Source: Gammaproteobacteria bacterium
GTDB taxonomy: Bacteria > Pseudomonadota > Gammaproteobacteria > Steroidobacterales > Steroidobacteraceae
Length of the DNA stretch: 41,924 nt
Assembly: GCA_027366635.1 (NCBI GenBank)
Contig: DAHXNE010000087.1
Coordinates: 1-41,924 of the forward strand
Reading direction: 5' to 3'
This document shows positions 33,691-41,924 of this stretch, piece after piece; position 1 is the stretch's first letter; each line of letters begins with the position of its first letter. A program made the translations under genes and the position numbers. Under the pieces are notes generated by a model. It worked only from the letters and a program-made list of their open reading frames with translations. It searched no databases and had not been told where the DNA came from.

Positions 33691-35286
33691 ATGACGTATA
33701 TCGTGCAAACCGACCCGGGACGCTGGCAAGAACTCGTCCGGGGAAGAGGTCCGCGGGTTGCCCGCCGCGCACGCACGGTGCTGCTTGCCTCGGCGCTCGC
33801 CCTTTCAGGGTGCGCGGTCGGGCCCCGCTTCGAGCGTCCGCCTCCTCCGGATGCAACCGCATACACGAGCGCGCAAACCGCCCCGAAGCTGGCCCCCGGG
33901 CACGGCGAGCCACCGCAACGACTGGTCACCGGGCGCAACATTCCCCTGCAGTGGTGGGGACTGTTTCATTCGCCTACGCTTGACCGTGTCGTGCGTGAGG
34001 CGCTTGCCGACAATCCAACGCTCTCGGCCGCACGCGCGACCCTCGCGCAGGCGCAGCAGGCCGTGCTCGCCGCGCGCGGCGCGTATTTTCCGCAGTTGGA
34101 CATCGGCGCGACGGTTGAGCGCCAGCGGGGTCCGGCATTTGCTCTCGGACTGCTCGGAATGCTGCCAGGCTCTCATGGCCTGCCGACGTTCAACGTGTAC
34201 TCTCTCGGCCCGACGGTCAGTTATTCGCCGGATGTCTTCGGACTGGTCCGGCGGGGCGTAGAAGCACAGCGAGCGGGCGCGGAACTGGAGCGAGATCAGC
34301 TGGCAGCCGCATATCTCGCCATTACCGGTCATGTGGTCAACGAAGCGCTGAATCTCGCGACGCTTCGCCTGGAGATTGATGCGCTGACGCGGATCGTCTC
34401 CGACGACGCCCGAAACCTCGCCCTCGTTCAGCGGAAATTCGCCGTCGGCCGCGCACCCCGTACCGACGTTCTCGCGGCAGAAACGCAGCTGGCCAATGAC
34501 CGCGCGCTACTGCCGGCACTGCGTCAGCAGCGGGCTGTATCCGAGGATGCCCTTGCGATCCTCGTCGGCAAGGCGCCAGGTCAATGGCAGGCGCCCACGT
34601 TCCGTATGGCGGACTTCCAGCTGCCCGGCGCGCTGCCGCTCAGTCTTCCGTCCGCGCTCGTACGCCAGCGCCCGGACATCCTGGCCGCCGAGGAGCAGGT
34701 CCACGTGCGCAGCGCGCAGGTCGGCATCGCGACCGCCCGAATGTATCCGAGCATCGTTTTGTCCGCCTCGCTTGCGACCGCCGCATTGCAGCCACAAGCG
34801 CTGTTTGGCTCCTCCAGCGGCGTCTGGGCGGCCCTCGGCGGTCTGACGGCACCGGTCTTTGAGGGCGGCACGTTGCGCGCCGAACGGCGCGCCTCAATCG
34901 ATGCGCTCAAGGCATCCGTCGCGCTGTATCGCCAGACAGTGCTCGCGGCATTCGGACAGGTTACCGATACGCTGCGCGCGCTCGGCAATGACGCCGAGCT
35001 GGCTGCGGCCGAACATCAGGCGCTCGGCGTCGCCAGAACCTCCCTCGAGTTGCAGCGCGTGAGCTACTCGGCCGGCCGCAGCAATGTGCTGCAACTGCTC
35101 GATGCCGAGCGGGCTTACCAGCAGGCCCGGCTCGGCTACGCGCGCGCAACGGCGCAACGCTACGCCGACAGCGCCCAGCTGCTGGTCGCGCTCGGCGGCG
35201 GTTGGTGGAATAGCCCGGGACTGTGTCCACACTCGTGCGCGGCGCGGACCGAATCCCCGCAACCTGAAAGAGAGAAACACCGATGA
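33691..35286 (+). CDS. TolC/NodT-family outer-membrane efflux lipoprotein
   Basis: Outer-membrane exit duct of 531 residues. A lipoprotein signal (about 27-41: VLLASALALSGC, lipobox LSGC) follows a ~26-residue N-terminal extension, so a start further in is possible. It is followed by GPRFERPPPP (NodT start) and two OEP repeats of long helices (LDRVVREALADNPTLSAARATLAQAQ, read in pieces, and the later ASVALYRQTVLAAFGQVTDTL). It forms the outer-membrane part of the tripartite exporter coded by the next four genes. Its stop overlaps the adaptor ATG (ATGA). Confidence 0.93.
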   Translation: MTYIVQTDPGRWQELVRGRGPRVARRARTVLLASALALSGCAVGPRFERPPPPDATAYTSAQTAPKLAPGHGEPPQRLVTGRNIPLQWWGLFHSPTLDRVVREALADNPTLSAARATLAQAQQAVLAARGAYFPQLDIGATVERQRGPAFALGLLGMLPGSHGLPTFNVYSLGPTVSYSPDVFGLVRRGVEAQRAGAELERDQLAAAYLAITGHVVNEALNLATLRLEIDALTRIVSDDARNLALVQRKFAVGRAPRTDVLAAETQLANDRALLPALRQQRAVSEDALAILVGKAPGQWQAPTFRMADFQLPGALPLSLPSALVRQRPDILAAEEQVHVRSAQVGIATARMYPSIVLSASLATAALQPQALFGSSSGVWAALGGLTAPVFEGGTLRAERRASIDALKASVALYRQTVLAAFGQVTDTLRALGNDAELAAAEHQALGVARTSLELQRVSYSAGRSNVLQLLDAERAYQQARLGYARATAQRYADSAQLLVALGGGWWNSPGLCPHSCAARTESPQPEREKHR

Positions 35287-36344
35287 AGAACCGTCGCCTG
35301 GTCATTGGCGCGGCAGTCGTGCTCCTGGGTCTTGCGGGCGGCCTGATGTACTGGTGGCTGCATGCCTCGCGCGCCGCAAATACCCTGACGCTCTATGGCA
35401 ACGTGGACATCTGGCAAGTCTATCCGGCGTTCAACGACTCCGGTCCCGTCACCCGCATGCTCGTGACCGAGGGCTCCGTAGTGCGCAAGGGCGAACTCAT
35501 CGCCCGGATCGACGCCACGCGCTACACCGACCGCCTCGAGGCGGCGAAGCACCAGGCGCAGAACCTCGAGGCGGTACTGCTCAGGCTGATGCACGGCTCG
35601 CGTCCGCAGGAGACTGCGCGAGCCCGCGCGACCATGGAGGCGCTGCGGGCGATTTATCAGAATGCGAAGATCAATTACGCGCGCACGCTCAGGCTCATGC
35701 CGCAAGGTATCGCCTCGATACAGGATCGGGATGATGCGCGGGCGGTGCTGCGCTCCGCGCGCGGAAACTACCAAGCTGCGCTGCAGGCATACAAGCTCGC
35801 CGTCATCGGACCACGCCACGAGGACATTCGTGCGGCGCGCAGTGCCTACCACGCCGCCCTTGCCGCGCAGGCGCTCGCCGCTCGCGAGCTCGCCGACACG
35901 AAGCTCTACGCCCCGGCCGACGGCATGGTCGAGGACCGCATTCTCGAGCCCGGCGACATGGCATCGCCCAGCACCCCTGTGTACACCATCGCGCTGACCT
36001 CGCCGCTGTGGGTGCGTGCCTACGTGCCGGAGACGGACCTCGGCAAGATCGCGTTGGGTATGCCCGCGGTGATCACGACGGACAGTTTCCCAGGACGTCG
36101 CTATCGCGGCTGGGTCGGGTATATCTCACCCACAGCGCAATTCACGCCAAAAACCGTCGAAACCCCGGTACTGCGCACGCAGCTCGTCTATCAGGTTCGC
36201 GTCTATGCGTGCGATTCCCGCGGCGAGCTGCGCCTCGGAATGCCGGCAACCGTGACGATCGAGCTTGCGCGTCCCCTCGGGGCAGCCGGCGGTACCGCCG
36301 CCACGACACCCTCATGCGGAGAGACGCATGCCCGCGGCGGGTGA
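35283..36344 (+). CDS. ybhG: HlyD-family periplasmic adaptor (YbhG-like)
   Basis: Membrane-fusion protein of 353 residues that links the inner-membrane ABC permeases to the outer-membrane duct. It has an N-terminal membrane anchor (about 7-26), biotinyl-lipoyl half motifs (GNVDIWQVYPAFNDSGPV, then VTEGSVVRKGELIARID and later LYAPADGMVEDRILEPGD), a long helical hairpin (about 80-200) and a beta-barrel domain (VRAYVPETDLGKIALGMPAV). GAAAGAGAG precedes the ATG, and it overlaps its neighbours at both ends (4 and 17 bases). The gene order matches ybhG-F-S-R. Confidence 0.88.
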   Translation: MKNRRLVIGAAVVLLGLAGGLMYWWLHASRAANTLTLYGNVDIWQVYPAFNDSGPVTRMLVTEGSVVRKGELIARIDATRYTDRLEAAKHQAQNLEAVLLRLMHGSRPQETARARATMEALRAIYQNAKINYARTLRLMPQGIASIQDRDDARAVLRSARGNYQAALQAYKLAVIGPRHEDIRAARSAYHAALAAQALAARELADTKLYAPADGMVEDRILEPGDMASPSTPVYTIALTSPLWVRAYVPETDLGKIALGMPAVITTDSFPGRRYRGWVGYISPTAQFTPKTVETPVLRTQLVYQVRVYACDSRGELRLGMPATVTIELARPLGAAGGTAATTPSCGETHARGG

Positions 36345-38142
36345 ATCACCCGCGGCACTTCGGCTCGAGAAGGTGTCTCACGCGTTCGTCAGCGCGCGGC
36401 GAACCGCCACCGCCCTCCGGGAGGTCAGCGCGGATGCGGCGCGGGGCACCGTCACCGGCGTGATCGGTCCGGACGGAGCGGGAAAAACCACGCTGCTGCG
36501 GCTTGCCGCCGGGCTGTTGAAGGTGCAGAGCGGGCGCATCGAGGTGCTCGGCATCGACGTGGCCCGAGATCCGGATCAGGCACGCAGGCGCCTCGGTTAC
36601 ATGCCGCAGCGTTTCGGTCTGTACGAAGACCTCACCGTGCGCGAAAACCTCGATCTGTACGCAAAAGTACAGAACGTTCCGGCGGCGCAACGCCACAGGC
36701 GCGGCGGCGAGCTGTTACACATGACGGGGCTGGAACCGTTCCTGGGGCGCCTCGCCGGCCGGCTGTCCGGCGGCATGAAGCAGAAGTTGGGTCTCGCCTG
36801 CACGCTGGTGCGCGTACCGGAACTGTTGCTACTCGATGAGCCCACCGTCGGCGTCGATCCGGTCTCGCGGCGCGAGCTCTGGGAGATCATCGATCATCTG
36901 GTCCACACCGAACAGTTGACGGTGATGGTGAGCACCTCCTACCTGGATGAGGCCGAGCGCTGCCAGAGGGTGCTGCTGCTGCACGAGGGGCGGCTCGTGG
37001 CCGCGACCGACCCGGCCAGTTTCACCGCGAGAAGCACCGGACGCAGCTTCCACGTGTCGGCCGCGGGCATTGGCAAGCGGCAGCTCCAGGAACAGCTGGC
37101 CCGCACACCGGGGGTGATCGACGCCACCATCCAGGGTGCGTTCGTCCGGATCGTGACCGCGCCGGGCGCACAGCCTCCGGCCGATTCGCTCGCCGCGCTG
37201 GCCGCGCCGCTCAGCGTCGTTGCGGTGCCGCCCCGCTTCGAAGACAGCTTCGTCGCGCAGATCAAGCAGGTTTCCGCACCGCCGCCGCCGAACACGCCGG
37301 CCATCGCAACCGGCGGCACCCGCTCCGAGGAGGAGGCGAGCGCCGCAATGACCCGGCGTGAGGGGCGGGCGCCGTCCACGACCGACGAGGCGGTCATTTT
37401 TGCGGACCGGCTCACGCGCCGCTTCGGAGATTTCGTGGCCGTCGATGCCATTTCGTTCCAGGTGCGCCGGGGGGAGATCTTCGGCCTGCTGGGCGCGAAC
37501 GGAGCGGGCAAGTCGACCACCTTCCGGATGCTGTGTGGTCTGCTGCCGGCCTCGGACGGCACGTTGCGCGTGGCCGGATACGATCTGCGCCACGCGGCCG
37601 CCTCCGCGCGTGGCCGGATCGGCTACATGGCGCAGAAATTCTCCCTGTACGCCGACCTATCGGTCGCCGAAAACCTGCGCTTCTTCGCCAGCGCCTATCG
37701 GCTGCACGGCGCGCAGCGCAGCGCCCGCATTGACTGGGCGCTCGAGGAATTCGTGCTCGGTCCGTACTTGGATGTGGTCAGCCGCGATCTGCCGCTCGGC
37801 TACAAGCAGCGCCTGGCGCTCGCCTGCGCCCTGATGCACGCGCCCGAAATCCTCTTTCTCGACGAGCCGACCTCGGGCGTCGATCCCCTCGCGCGCCGCG
37901 AGTTCTGGCTGCGGATCAACGCCCTCGCCGAGTCAGGGGTCACGGTACTGGTGACCACGCATTTCATGGAGGAGGCCGAGTACTGCGACCGCCTCGCCAT
38001 CCTGGCACAAGGCAGAGTGCTCGCCGCGGGCGACCCGGAGAGTCTCAAAGCGCGCGCCCGGACTGCCGCCCAGCCGCAACCGACCATGGAAGATGCCTTC
38101 ATCGCTCTGCTGGAGGCGGCCGCAGCGCCGCAGGCCGCATGA
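36328..38142 (+). CDS. ybhF: Double-NBD ABC transporter ATPase (YbhF-like)
   Basis: ATPase of 604 residues with two fused nucleotide-binding domains. NBD1: Walker A GPDGAGKTT (47-55), signature LSGGMKQ (146-152), Walker B LLLLDEP (166-172), with Ser204 at the H-loop position (STSYLDEAE). NBD2: Walker A GANGAGKST (389-397), degenerate signature LPLGYKQ (488-494), Walker B ILFLDEP (508-514) and a normal H-loop His545 (TTHFMEEAE). It drives export through the two ABC-2 permeases that follow. The start at 36328 overlaps the adaptor gene by 17 bases, and its stop overlaps the next ATG by 4. Confidence 0.93.
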   Translation: MPAAGESPAALRLEKVSHAFVSARRTATALREVSADAARGTVTGVIGPDGAGKTTLLRLAAGLLKVQSGRIEVLGIDVARDPDQARRRLGYMPQRFGLYEDLTVRENLDLYAKVQNVPAAQRHRRGGELLHMTGLEPFLGRLAGRLSGGMKQKLGLACTLVRVPELLLLDEPTVGVDPVSRRELWEIIDHLVHTEQLTVMVSTSYLDEAERCQRVLLLHEGRLVAATDPASFTARSTGRSFHVSAAGIGKRQLQEQLARTPGVIDATIQGAFVRIVTAPGAQPPADSLAALAAPLSVVAVPPRFEDSFVAQIKQVSAPPPPNTPAIATGGTRSEEEASAAMTRREGRAPSTTDEAVIFADRLTRRFGDFVAVDAISFQVRRGEIFGLLGANGAGKSTTFRMLCGLLPASDGTLRVAGYDLRHAAASARGRIGYMAQKFSLYADLSVAENLRFFASAYRLHGAQRSARIDWALEEFVLGPYLDVVSRDLPLGYKQRLALACALMHAPEILFLDEPTSGVDPLARREFWLRINALAESGVTVLVTTHFMEEAEYCDRLAILAQGRVLAAGDPESLKARARTAAQPQPTMEDAFIALLEAAAAPQAA

Positions 38143-39260
38143 GAGAGTCGCTCGAGCGTCTCGCCGGTCTGCTGCACAAGGAGGCGCTGCAGATCCTGCG
38201 CGACCCCTCGGCGCTGGCGATCGCGTTCCTGCTACCGGCGATTCTGCTCGTGATTTTCGGCTACGGTGTCACTCTCGATCCGCACCATGTGCCGCTCGCC
38301 GTGGTTGTGGAGCAGCCGGACGCGATCACCCAGAGCTTCGTATCCGCGCTTGGCGGCACACCCTATTTCACGACGGAGACGTTCAATACGATCCAGGCCG
38401 CGGATCGAGCTTTCGACGCGCGCGAGGTGAGCGGCATCATCTGGCTGCGGGCGAACTTCGCGCGCCAGCTCACCTCGCGAGGCGATGCTCCGATCGGCGT
38501 CATCGTCAACGGCGTCGATGCGAATACCGCACGTCTCATCGAGGGCTACCTACAGCAGACCTGGGCGACTTGGCTCGCAGCCCGCAGTCGAGCACAGGGA
38601 AGGCCCGCCGGGCTACCCGTGGCCGTCGAGCCGCGGGTACGGTTCAATGCCGCCGTGAGCAGCCGGGATTACCTCGTCCCCGGTCTGATCGCCATCGTCA
38701 TGACGCTCACCGGGGCGTTGCTCACCGCCCTGGTCATCGCGCGCGAGTGGGAGCATGGGACGCTCGAGGCGCTCATGGTGACGCGCGCGAGCATTCGCGA
38801 GATCCTGCTCGCCAAGCTGTTGCCCTATTTCGTGCTCGGAATGGGCGGCATGCTCGCAACGCTCGCCCTCGCCGTGACGCTGTTCGCAGTGCCGTTTCGC
38901 GGCTCGCTCCTGGTGCTGACCGCGGCCTCGGCGCTGTTCCTGCTCGCCGCCCTCGGGATGGGCCTGCTCATCTCGAGCTTCGCCCGCAACCAGTTCGTCG
39001 CCGGTCAGATCGCCATCATCGTGACCTTCCTGCCGGCATTCATCCTGTCGGGATTCGTCTTCGACATCGGCAGCATGCCCTGGGCGGTGCGGCTGATCAC
39101 CTATCTCGTCGCGGCCCGCTATTTCGTGGCCATCCTGCAGAGCGAGTTTCTGGCCGGTAACGTCTGGTCCGTGATCGTGCCGAATGCGCTCGCCCTGTTG
39201 CTCATGGCTCTAATATTTCTCGGCGCCGCGCGTCTGGGCGCACGCAAGCGTCTGGACTGA
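38139..39260 (+). CDS. ybhS: ABC-2 permease 1 (YbhS-like)
   Basis: Permease of 373 residues. One N-terminal helix (ALAIAFLLPAILLVIFGYGV) is followed by a large periplasmic domain (about 50-175) and five C-terminal helices (for example LVPGLIAIVMTLTGALLTAL and FVAGQIAIIVTFLPAFILSGF). Pfam ABC2_membrane_3 features such as AREWEHGTLEALMVT are clear. It probably forms a heterodimeric channel with the next gene. It overlaps the ATPase gene by 4 bases and is followed 5 bases later by permease 2. Confidence 0.93.
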   Translation: MRESLERLAGLLHKEALQILRDPSALAIAFLLPAILLVIFGYGVTLDPHHVPLAVVVEQPDAITQSFVSALGGTPYFTTETFNTIQAADRAFDAREVSGIIWLRANFARQLTSRGDAPIGVIVNGVDANTARLIEGYLQQTWATWLAARSRAQGRPAGLPVAVEPRVRFNAAVSSRDYLVPGLIAIVMTLTGALLTALVIAREWEHGTLEALMVTRASIREILLAKLLPYFVLGMGGMLATLALAVTLFAVPFRGSLLVLTAASALFLLAALGMGLLISSFARNQFVAGQIAIIVTFLPAFILSGFVFDIGSMPWAVRLITYLVAARYFVAILQSEFLAGNVWSVIVPNALALLLMALIFLGAARLGARKRLD

Positions 39261-39265
39261 AACCT

Positions 39266-40375
39266 ATGTGGCGAGCCGTATTCGCGCTCATCATCAAAGA
39301 ATTGCTCGCGGTCCTGAAGGATCCCAAGAGCCGGATGGTGCTGATCGTCCCGCCGCTGCTGCAGCTCATCGTGTTCGGCTACGCGGCGACGTTTGCGCTT
39401 AACCGCGTGCCCATAGCGGTCTACAACCAGGATCACAGCCAGGCCTCGCGCGACCTCATCGCCCGATTCACGGGATCGCGAATCTTCACGCAGGTTGCCG
39501 CGCTGAACAGCGCCCGCCAGATCAACCCGCTGATCGACTCGCGTAAAGTAGATCTGGTCCTGTCCATCGACCGCCGCTTTACCCGCGATCTGCTGACGCA
39601 CCGGCCCGCGCCGGTGCAACTGATCGTCGATGGCCGCGATTCGAACACGGCCCTCATCGTGCTCGGCTATGCCAATTCCATCATCACCAGCTTCAGCCTG
39701 CACTGGCTGCGCTCGCACGGCGAGCCGCCGCCGCCGGCAGTCCTTGATATACGCGCCCAATACAATCCGACGCTCAGCTCCCGGTGGTTCATCGTGCCCG
39801 GAATCATCGCGCTGCTGACGCAGGTGGTGACGCTGATGGTGGTGGGACTGTCGGTGGCGCGCGAGCGCGAGGCCGGAACTTTCGATCAGCTGCTGGTCAC
39901 GCCGTTCACGCCGGGCGAGATCCTGCTCGGCAAAGCCTTGCCCGGCTTGCTGATCGGCACGGTCGAGGCTTCGGTCATCATCCTGGCCGCGGTGCTCTGG
40001 TTCCACGTGCCTTTGCGGGGCAGCCTGTTTGCGCTCTATCTGGGCATCTTCCTGTTCGTAGCGGCGGTGATCGGGATCGGCCTGATGATCTCCTCGATTG
40101 CCGTGACTCAGCAACAGGCGCTGCTCGGGGCATTCCTCTTCATGGTGCCCTCCATCATCCTCTCCGGCTTCGCAACCCCGATCGCCAACATGCCGGCAGT
40201 CATCCGCAAGCTGACCTGGATCAATCCGATGCGGCACATTCTCATCGTCGTTCGCGGCGTCTTCCTCGAAGGCGCGACGGCCCGCGCGTTCATTCCCGAA
40301 TATGCCGCGATGGCCGCGATCGCCGCGGTGAGCCTGTTCGCCGCCGGGTGGCTATTTCGCAGACGCACATATTGA
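39266..40375 (+). CDS. ybhR: ABC-2 permease 2 (YbhR-like)
   Basis: Permease of 369 residues with the same layout as permease 1: LIIKELLAVLKDPKSRMVLI start, N-terminal helix, periplasmic domain (about 55-170), then helices with REREAGTFDQLLVTPFTPGEILLGK and MVPSIILSGFATPIANMP. It is the last gene of the export operon. In E. coli the YbhFSR group exports drugs and Na+/Li+ ions; the substrate here is not known. Confidence 0.93.
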   Translation: MWRAVFALIIKELLAVLKDPKSRMVLIVPPLLQLIVFGYAATFALNRVPIAVYNQDHSQASRDLIARFTGSRIFTQVAALNSARQINPLIDSRKVDLVLSIDRRFTRDLLTHRPAPVQLIVDGRDSNTALIVLGYANSIITSFSLHWLRSHGEPPPPAVLDIRAQYNPTLSSRWFIVPGIIALLTQVVTLMVVGLSVAREREAGTFDQLLVTPFTPGEILLGKALPGLLIGTVEASVIILAAVLWFHVPLRGSLFALYLGIFLFVAAVIGIGLMISSIAVTQQQALLGAFLFMVPSIILSGFATPIANMPAVIRKLTWINPMRHILIVVRGVFLEGATARAFIPEYAAMAAIAAVSLFAAGWLFRRRTY

Positions 40376-40686
40376 GCATGTATCGTGCCGCACTCACTTC
40401 ACCGGGTCCGGGTCGCCGCGCCGATTGGCGCCCGGGCGGTGTGCGGAAAGTGTGCATAACGAGCTCCGGACCCACCGGCGGTGCACTCTGTTGCGGCAGC
40501 GGCCCGGGACGAGCGCGTTGCACAACGGAACGTACTGAGACGCACGCCTCCTCCCCGTTACGACACCAGCCGCATCAAGGTGGACGCGTTGAGTCGATGA
40601 TGAGTCCGCGACGGCCGGCAGGTCCGGCGCTGTCCAGGCGGAGGCGGCCACGACCTTCACTCTCGCAGTGAACCGGAGATCAGCTG
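40376..40686. other. Intergenic region before the P-type ATPase
   Basis: About 310 bases without a supported gene. GGAGAT lies about 7 bases before the P-type ATPase ATG. No terminator with a T-run follows the permease gene, and no clear promoter hexamers were found. Confidence 0.4.
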
Positions 40687-41924
40687 ATGAACATACACTC
40701 GAGCACGGGCGCCGGCCTGACGAGCGAGGAGGCCCAGCGCCGCCTGGCCCAATACGGGCCGAATGCGGTGGTCGCGCAAGCGCCGCGAACGTGGCGGCTC
40801 TTGCTGCTGAAATTCTGGGCGCCGGTTCCGTGGATGCTGGAAGCCACGCTGGTGCTGGAGGCGGTCCTGGGCAAGTGGCCCGAGACGATCATCATCGCCT
40901 TGCTGTTGGTGTTCAACGGCATCCTGGGTTTCACCCAGGAGCGCAAAGCCCAGAGCGCCCTGGCGCTGCTTCGCGAGCGCCTGCGCATCCAGGCGCGGGT
41001 CCGCCGTGACGGCACCTGGCGGACCGTCGCCGCCGCGGACGTGGTGCCCGGTGATCTGGTCCATGTCCGCGTGGGGGACATCGTCCCCGCCGACATGAAG
41101 CTCACCGACGGCAACGTCCTGGTGGATCAATCGGCCCTGACCGGGGAGTCGCTGCCGGTCGATTGCGCGGCGGGAAGCCCGCTGTACTCCGCGGCCATCG
41201 TGCGGCGCGGCGAAGCCAGTGGCGAAGTCACCGCGACGGGTGCCCGCAGCTACTTCGGGAAGACCGCCGAGTTGGTCCGAGGTGCCGGCGCCAAAAGCCA
41301 TCTGGAAGAGCTGGTGCTCGGTATCGTCCGCTATCTGGTGGCTATGGACGTGCTGCTGGTGGTGGCCATTCTGTCCTACGCGATCGCGGTGAACATGCCC
41401 CTCGCCGATGTTCTGCCCTTCGCGTTGATTCTTCTCGTTGCCTCCGTCCCGGTGGCGTTGCCGGCGACTTTTACGCTCGCCACGGCCCTCTCCGCGTTGC
41501 ATCTGGTGCGCCGCGGGGTGCTGGTGACCCGACTTGCGGCGGTGGAGGAGGCCGCGGCCATGAGTGATCTGTGCAGTGACAAGCCCGGCCCCCTGACCCA
41601 GAACCGCCTGAATCTCAGCCAATTGAGTCCGTGGTCCGGGGTCGAGCCGGACGAGCTGCTCGCCATGGCCGCCGTGGCGAGTGACAGCTCCACGCAAGAT
41701 CCGATCGACCTCGCGGTTCTGCAGGAAGCCTCCGCACGCCGGATCACTCCTCCTGCGCGGCAACAGTTCGTGCCCTTCGATCCGGAGAACAAACGTTCCG
41801 AGGGCATTTTTCAGAAGGAGGGTACGCCATGGCGGGCGTTGAAGGGCAGCCCACAGATCATCGCCAAACTCTGTGGCATCACGGACTGGGCAAGTGTTGC
41901 CACTCGGCTGGCTGCCACCGGAGC
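40687..41924 (+). CDS. Plasma-membrane proton-pump-type P-type ATPase (partial, altered phosphorylation motif)
   Basis: N-terminal 412 codons of a P-type ATPase that runs past the window end. The cation-ATPase N domain (LTSEEAQRRLAQYGPNAV), helices (IIIALLLVFNGILGF), actuator loop QSALTGESLPV (TGES intact) and PVALPATFTLATAL helix match the P3A proton-efflux ATPases of bacteria, fungi and plants, which pump protons out of the cell. The phosphorylation motif, normally DKTGTLT, reads SDKPGPLTQNRL (Asp298 kept, Thr300 and Thr302 replaced by Pro). The nucleotide domain begins with FDPENKRSEG and LKGSPQII (usually KGAP). The start at 40687 has GGAGAT upstream. Confidence 0.88.
   Translation, partial: MNIHSSTGAGLTSEEAQRRLAQYGPNAVVAQAPRTWRLLLLKFWAPVPWMLEATLVLEAVLGKWPETIIIALLLVFNGILGFTQERKAQSALALLRERLRIQARVRRDGTWRTVAAADVVPGDLVHVRVGDIVPADMKLTDGNVLVDQSALTGESLPVDCAAGSPLYSAAIVRRGEASGEVTATGARSYFGKTAELVRGAGAKSHLEELVLGIVRYLVAMDVLLVVAILSYAIAVNMPLADVLPFALILLVASVPVALPATFTLATALSALHLVRRGVLVTRLAAVEEAAAMSDLCSDKPGPLTQNRLNLSQLSPWSGVEPDELLAMAAVASDSSTQDPIDLAVLQEASARRITPPARQQFVPFDPENKRSEGIFQKEGTPWRALKGSPQIIAKLCGITDWASVATRLAATG

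Noticed and set aside
33074..33694. 206-codon plus frame before the export operon
   Set aside because: Arg/Ala-rich with no domain, and it overlaps other equally featureless frames.
39119..40237. Minus-strand frame opposite permease 2
   Set aside because: The ABC-2 permease on the plus strand has membrane helices and conserved motifs; the minus frame is His/Gln/Asp-rich shadow.
40657..41763. Long minus-strand frame (368 codons) opposite the P-type ATPase gene
   Set aside because: The plus strand carries clear P-type ATPase motifs throughout; the minus frame has no domain and is a high-GC shadow.

Overview
The window looks like a chromosomal segment of a high-GC gammaproteobacterium. This is an inference from base composition, the envelope gene repertoire (DUF3617 protein, PAP2 phosphatase, ABC-2/TolC export operon) and the tRNA type; a Xanthomonadales, Nevskiales or Steroidobacterales relative would fit, but nothing in the sequence fixes the taxon.

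Left part (1-8.7 kb): a Fic-family AMP-transferase with a fused winged helix, a decayed Mrr restriction gene that ends in a REP-like hairpin, a small unknown protein and tRNA-Val(CAC). After these come housekeeping-type genes: a REC-EAL response regulator, an MFS transporter, a BlaI/M56 regulator-peptidase pair and a secreted PAP2 phosphatase. The stretch left of the tRNA 3' end has an accessory character.

Middle (8.7-23.6 kb): one minus-strand run of about 15 kb holds a near-complete P-type (VirB/Tra) conjugation module. In transcription order it reads ssb, virB2, B3, B4, B5, B6, a VirB7-like lipoprotein, B8, B9, B10, B11, coupling ATPase 1, a membrane coiled-coil protein, coupling ATPase 2, a MobA/MobL (MobQ-type) relaxase and a ComF-like phosphoribosyltransferase. 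Many junctions overlap by 4-20 bases, so it is probably one transcription unit. Its unusual points are two paralogous coupling ATPases, a phosphoribosyltransferase at the relaxase end, and the absence of a VirB1 transglycosylase, integrase or replication gene in the window.

Right part (23.8-33.7 kb): a sparsely coding region with small unknown proteins, a lipoprotein, a DUF3617 protein, a Tat-exported two-lobed aspartyl protease and an ArsR-SRPBCC-secreted protein operon. The ArsR promoter/start region has a diverged second copy about 417 bp upstream. There is also a methyltransferase, a broken Tn3-family transposase and a DUF1778/GNAT toxin-antitoxin pair.

Far right (33.7-41.9 kb): a tightly coupled export operon (TolC-like outer-membrane protein, HlyD adaptor, double-NBD ATPase, two ABC-2 permeases) resembling YbhG-F-S-R. 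It is followed by a proton-pump-type P-type ATPase that runs off the window and has DKPGPLT in place of the near-invariant DKTGTLT phosphorylation motif.

The best candidates for something new are the twin coupling ATPase/coiled-coil/ComF arrangement in the conjugation module, the altered P-type ATPase, and the duplicated ArsR promoter/start in front of an operon that ends in an unrecognised secreted protein.
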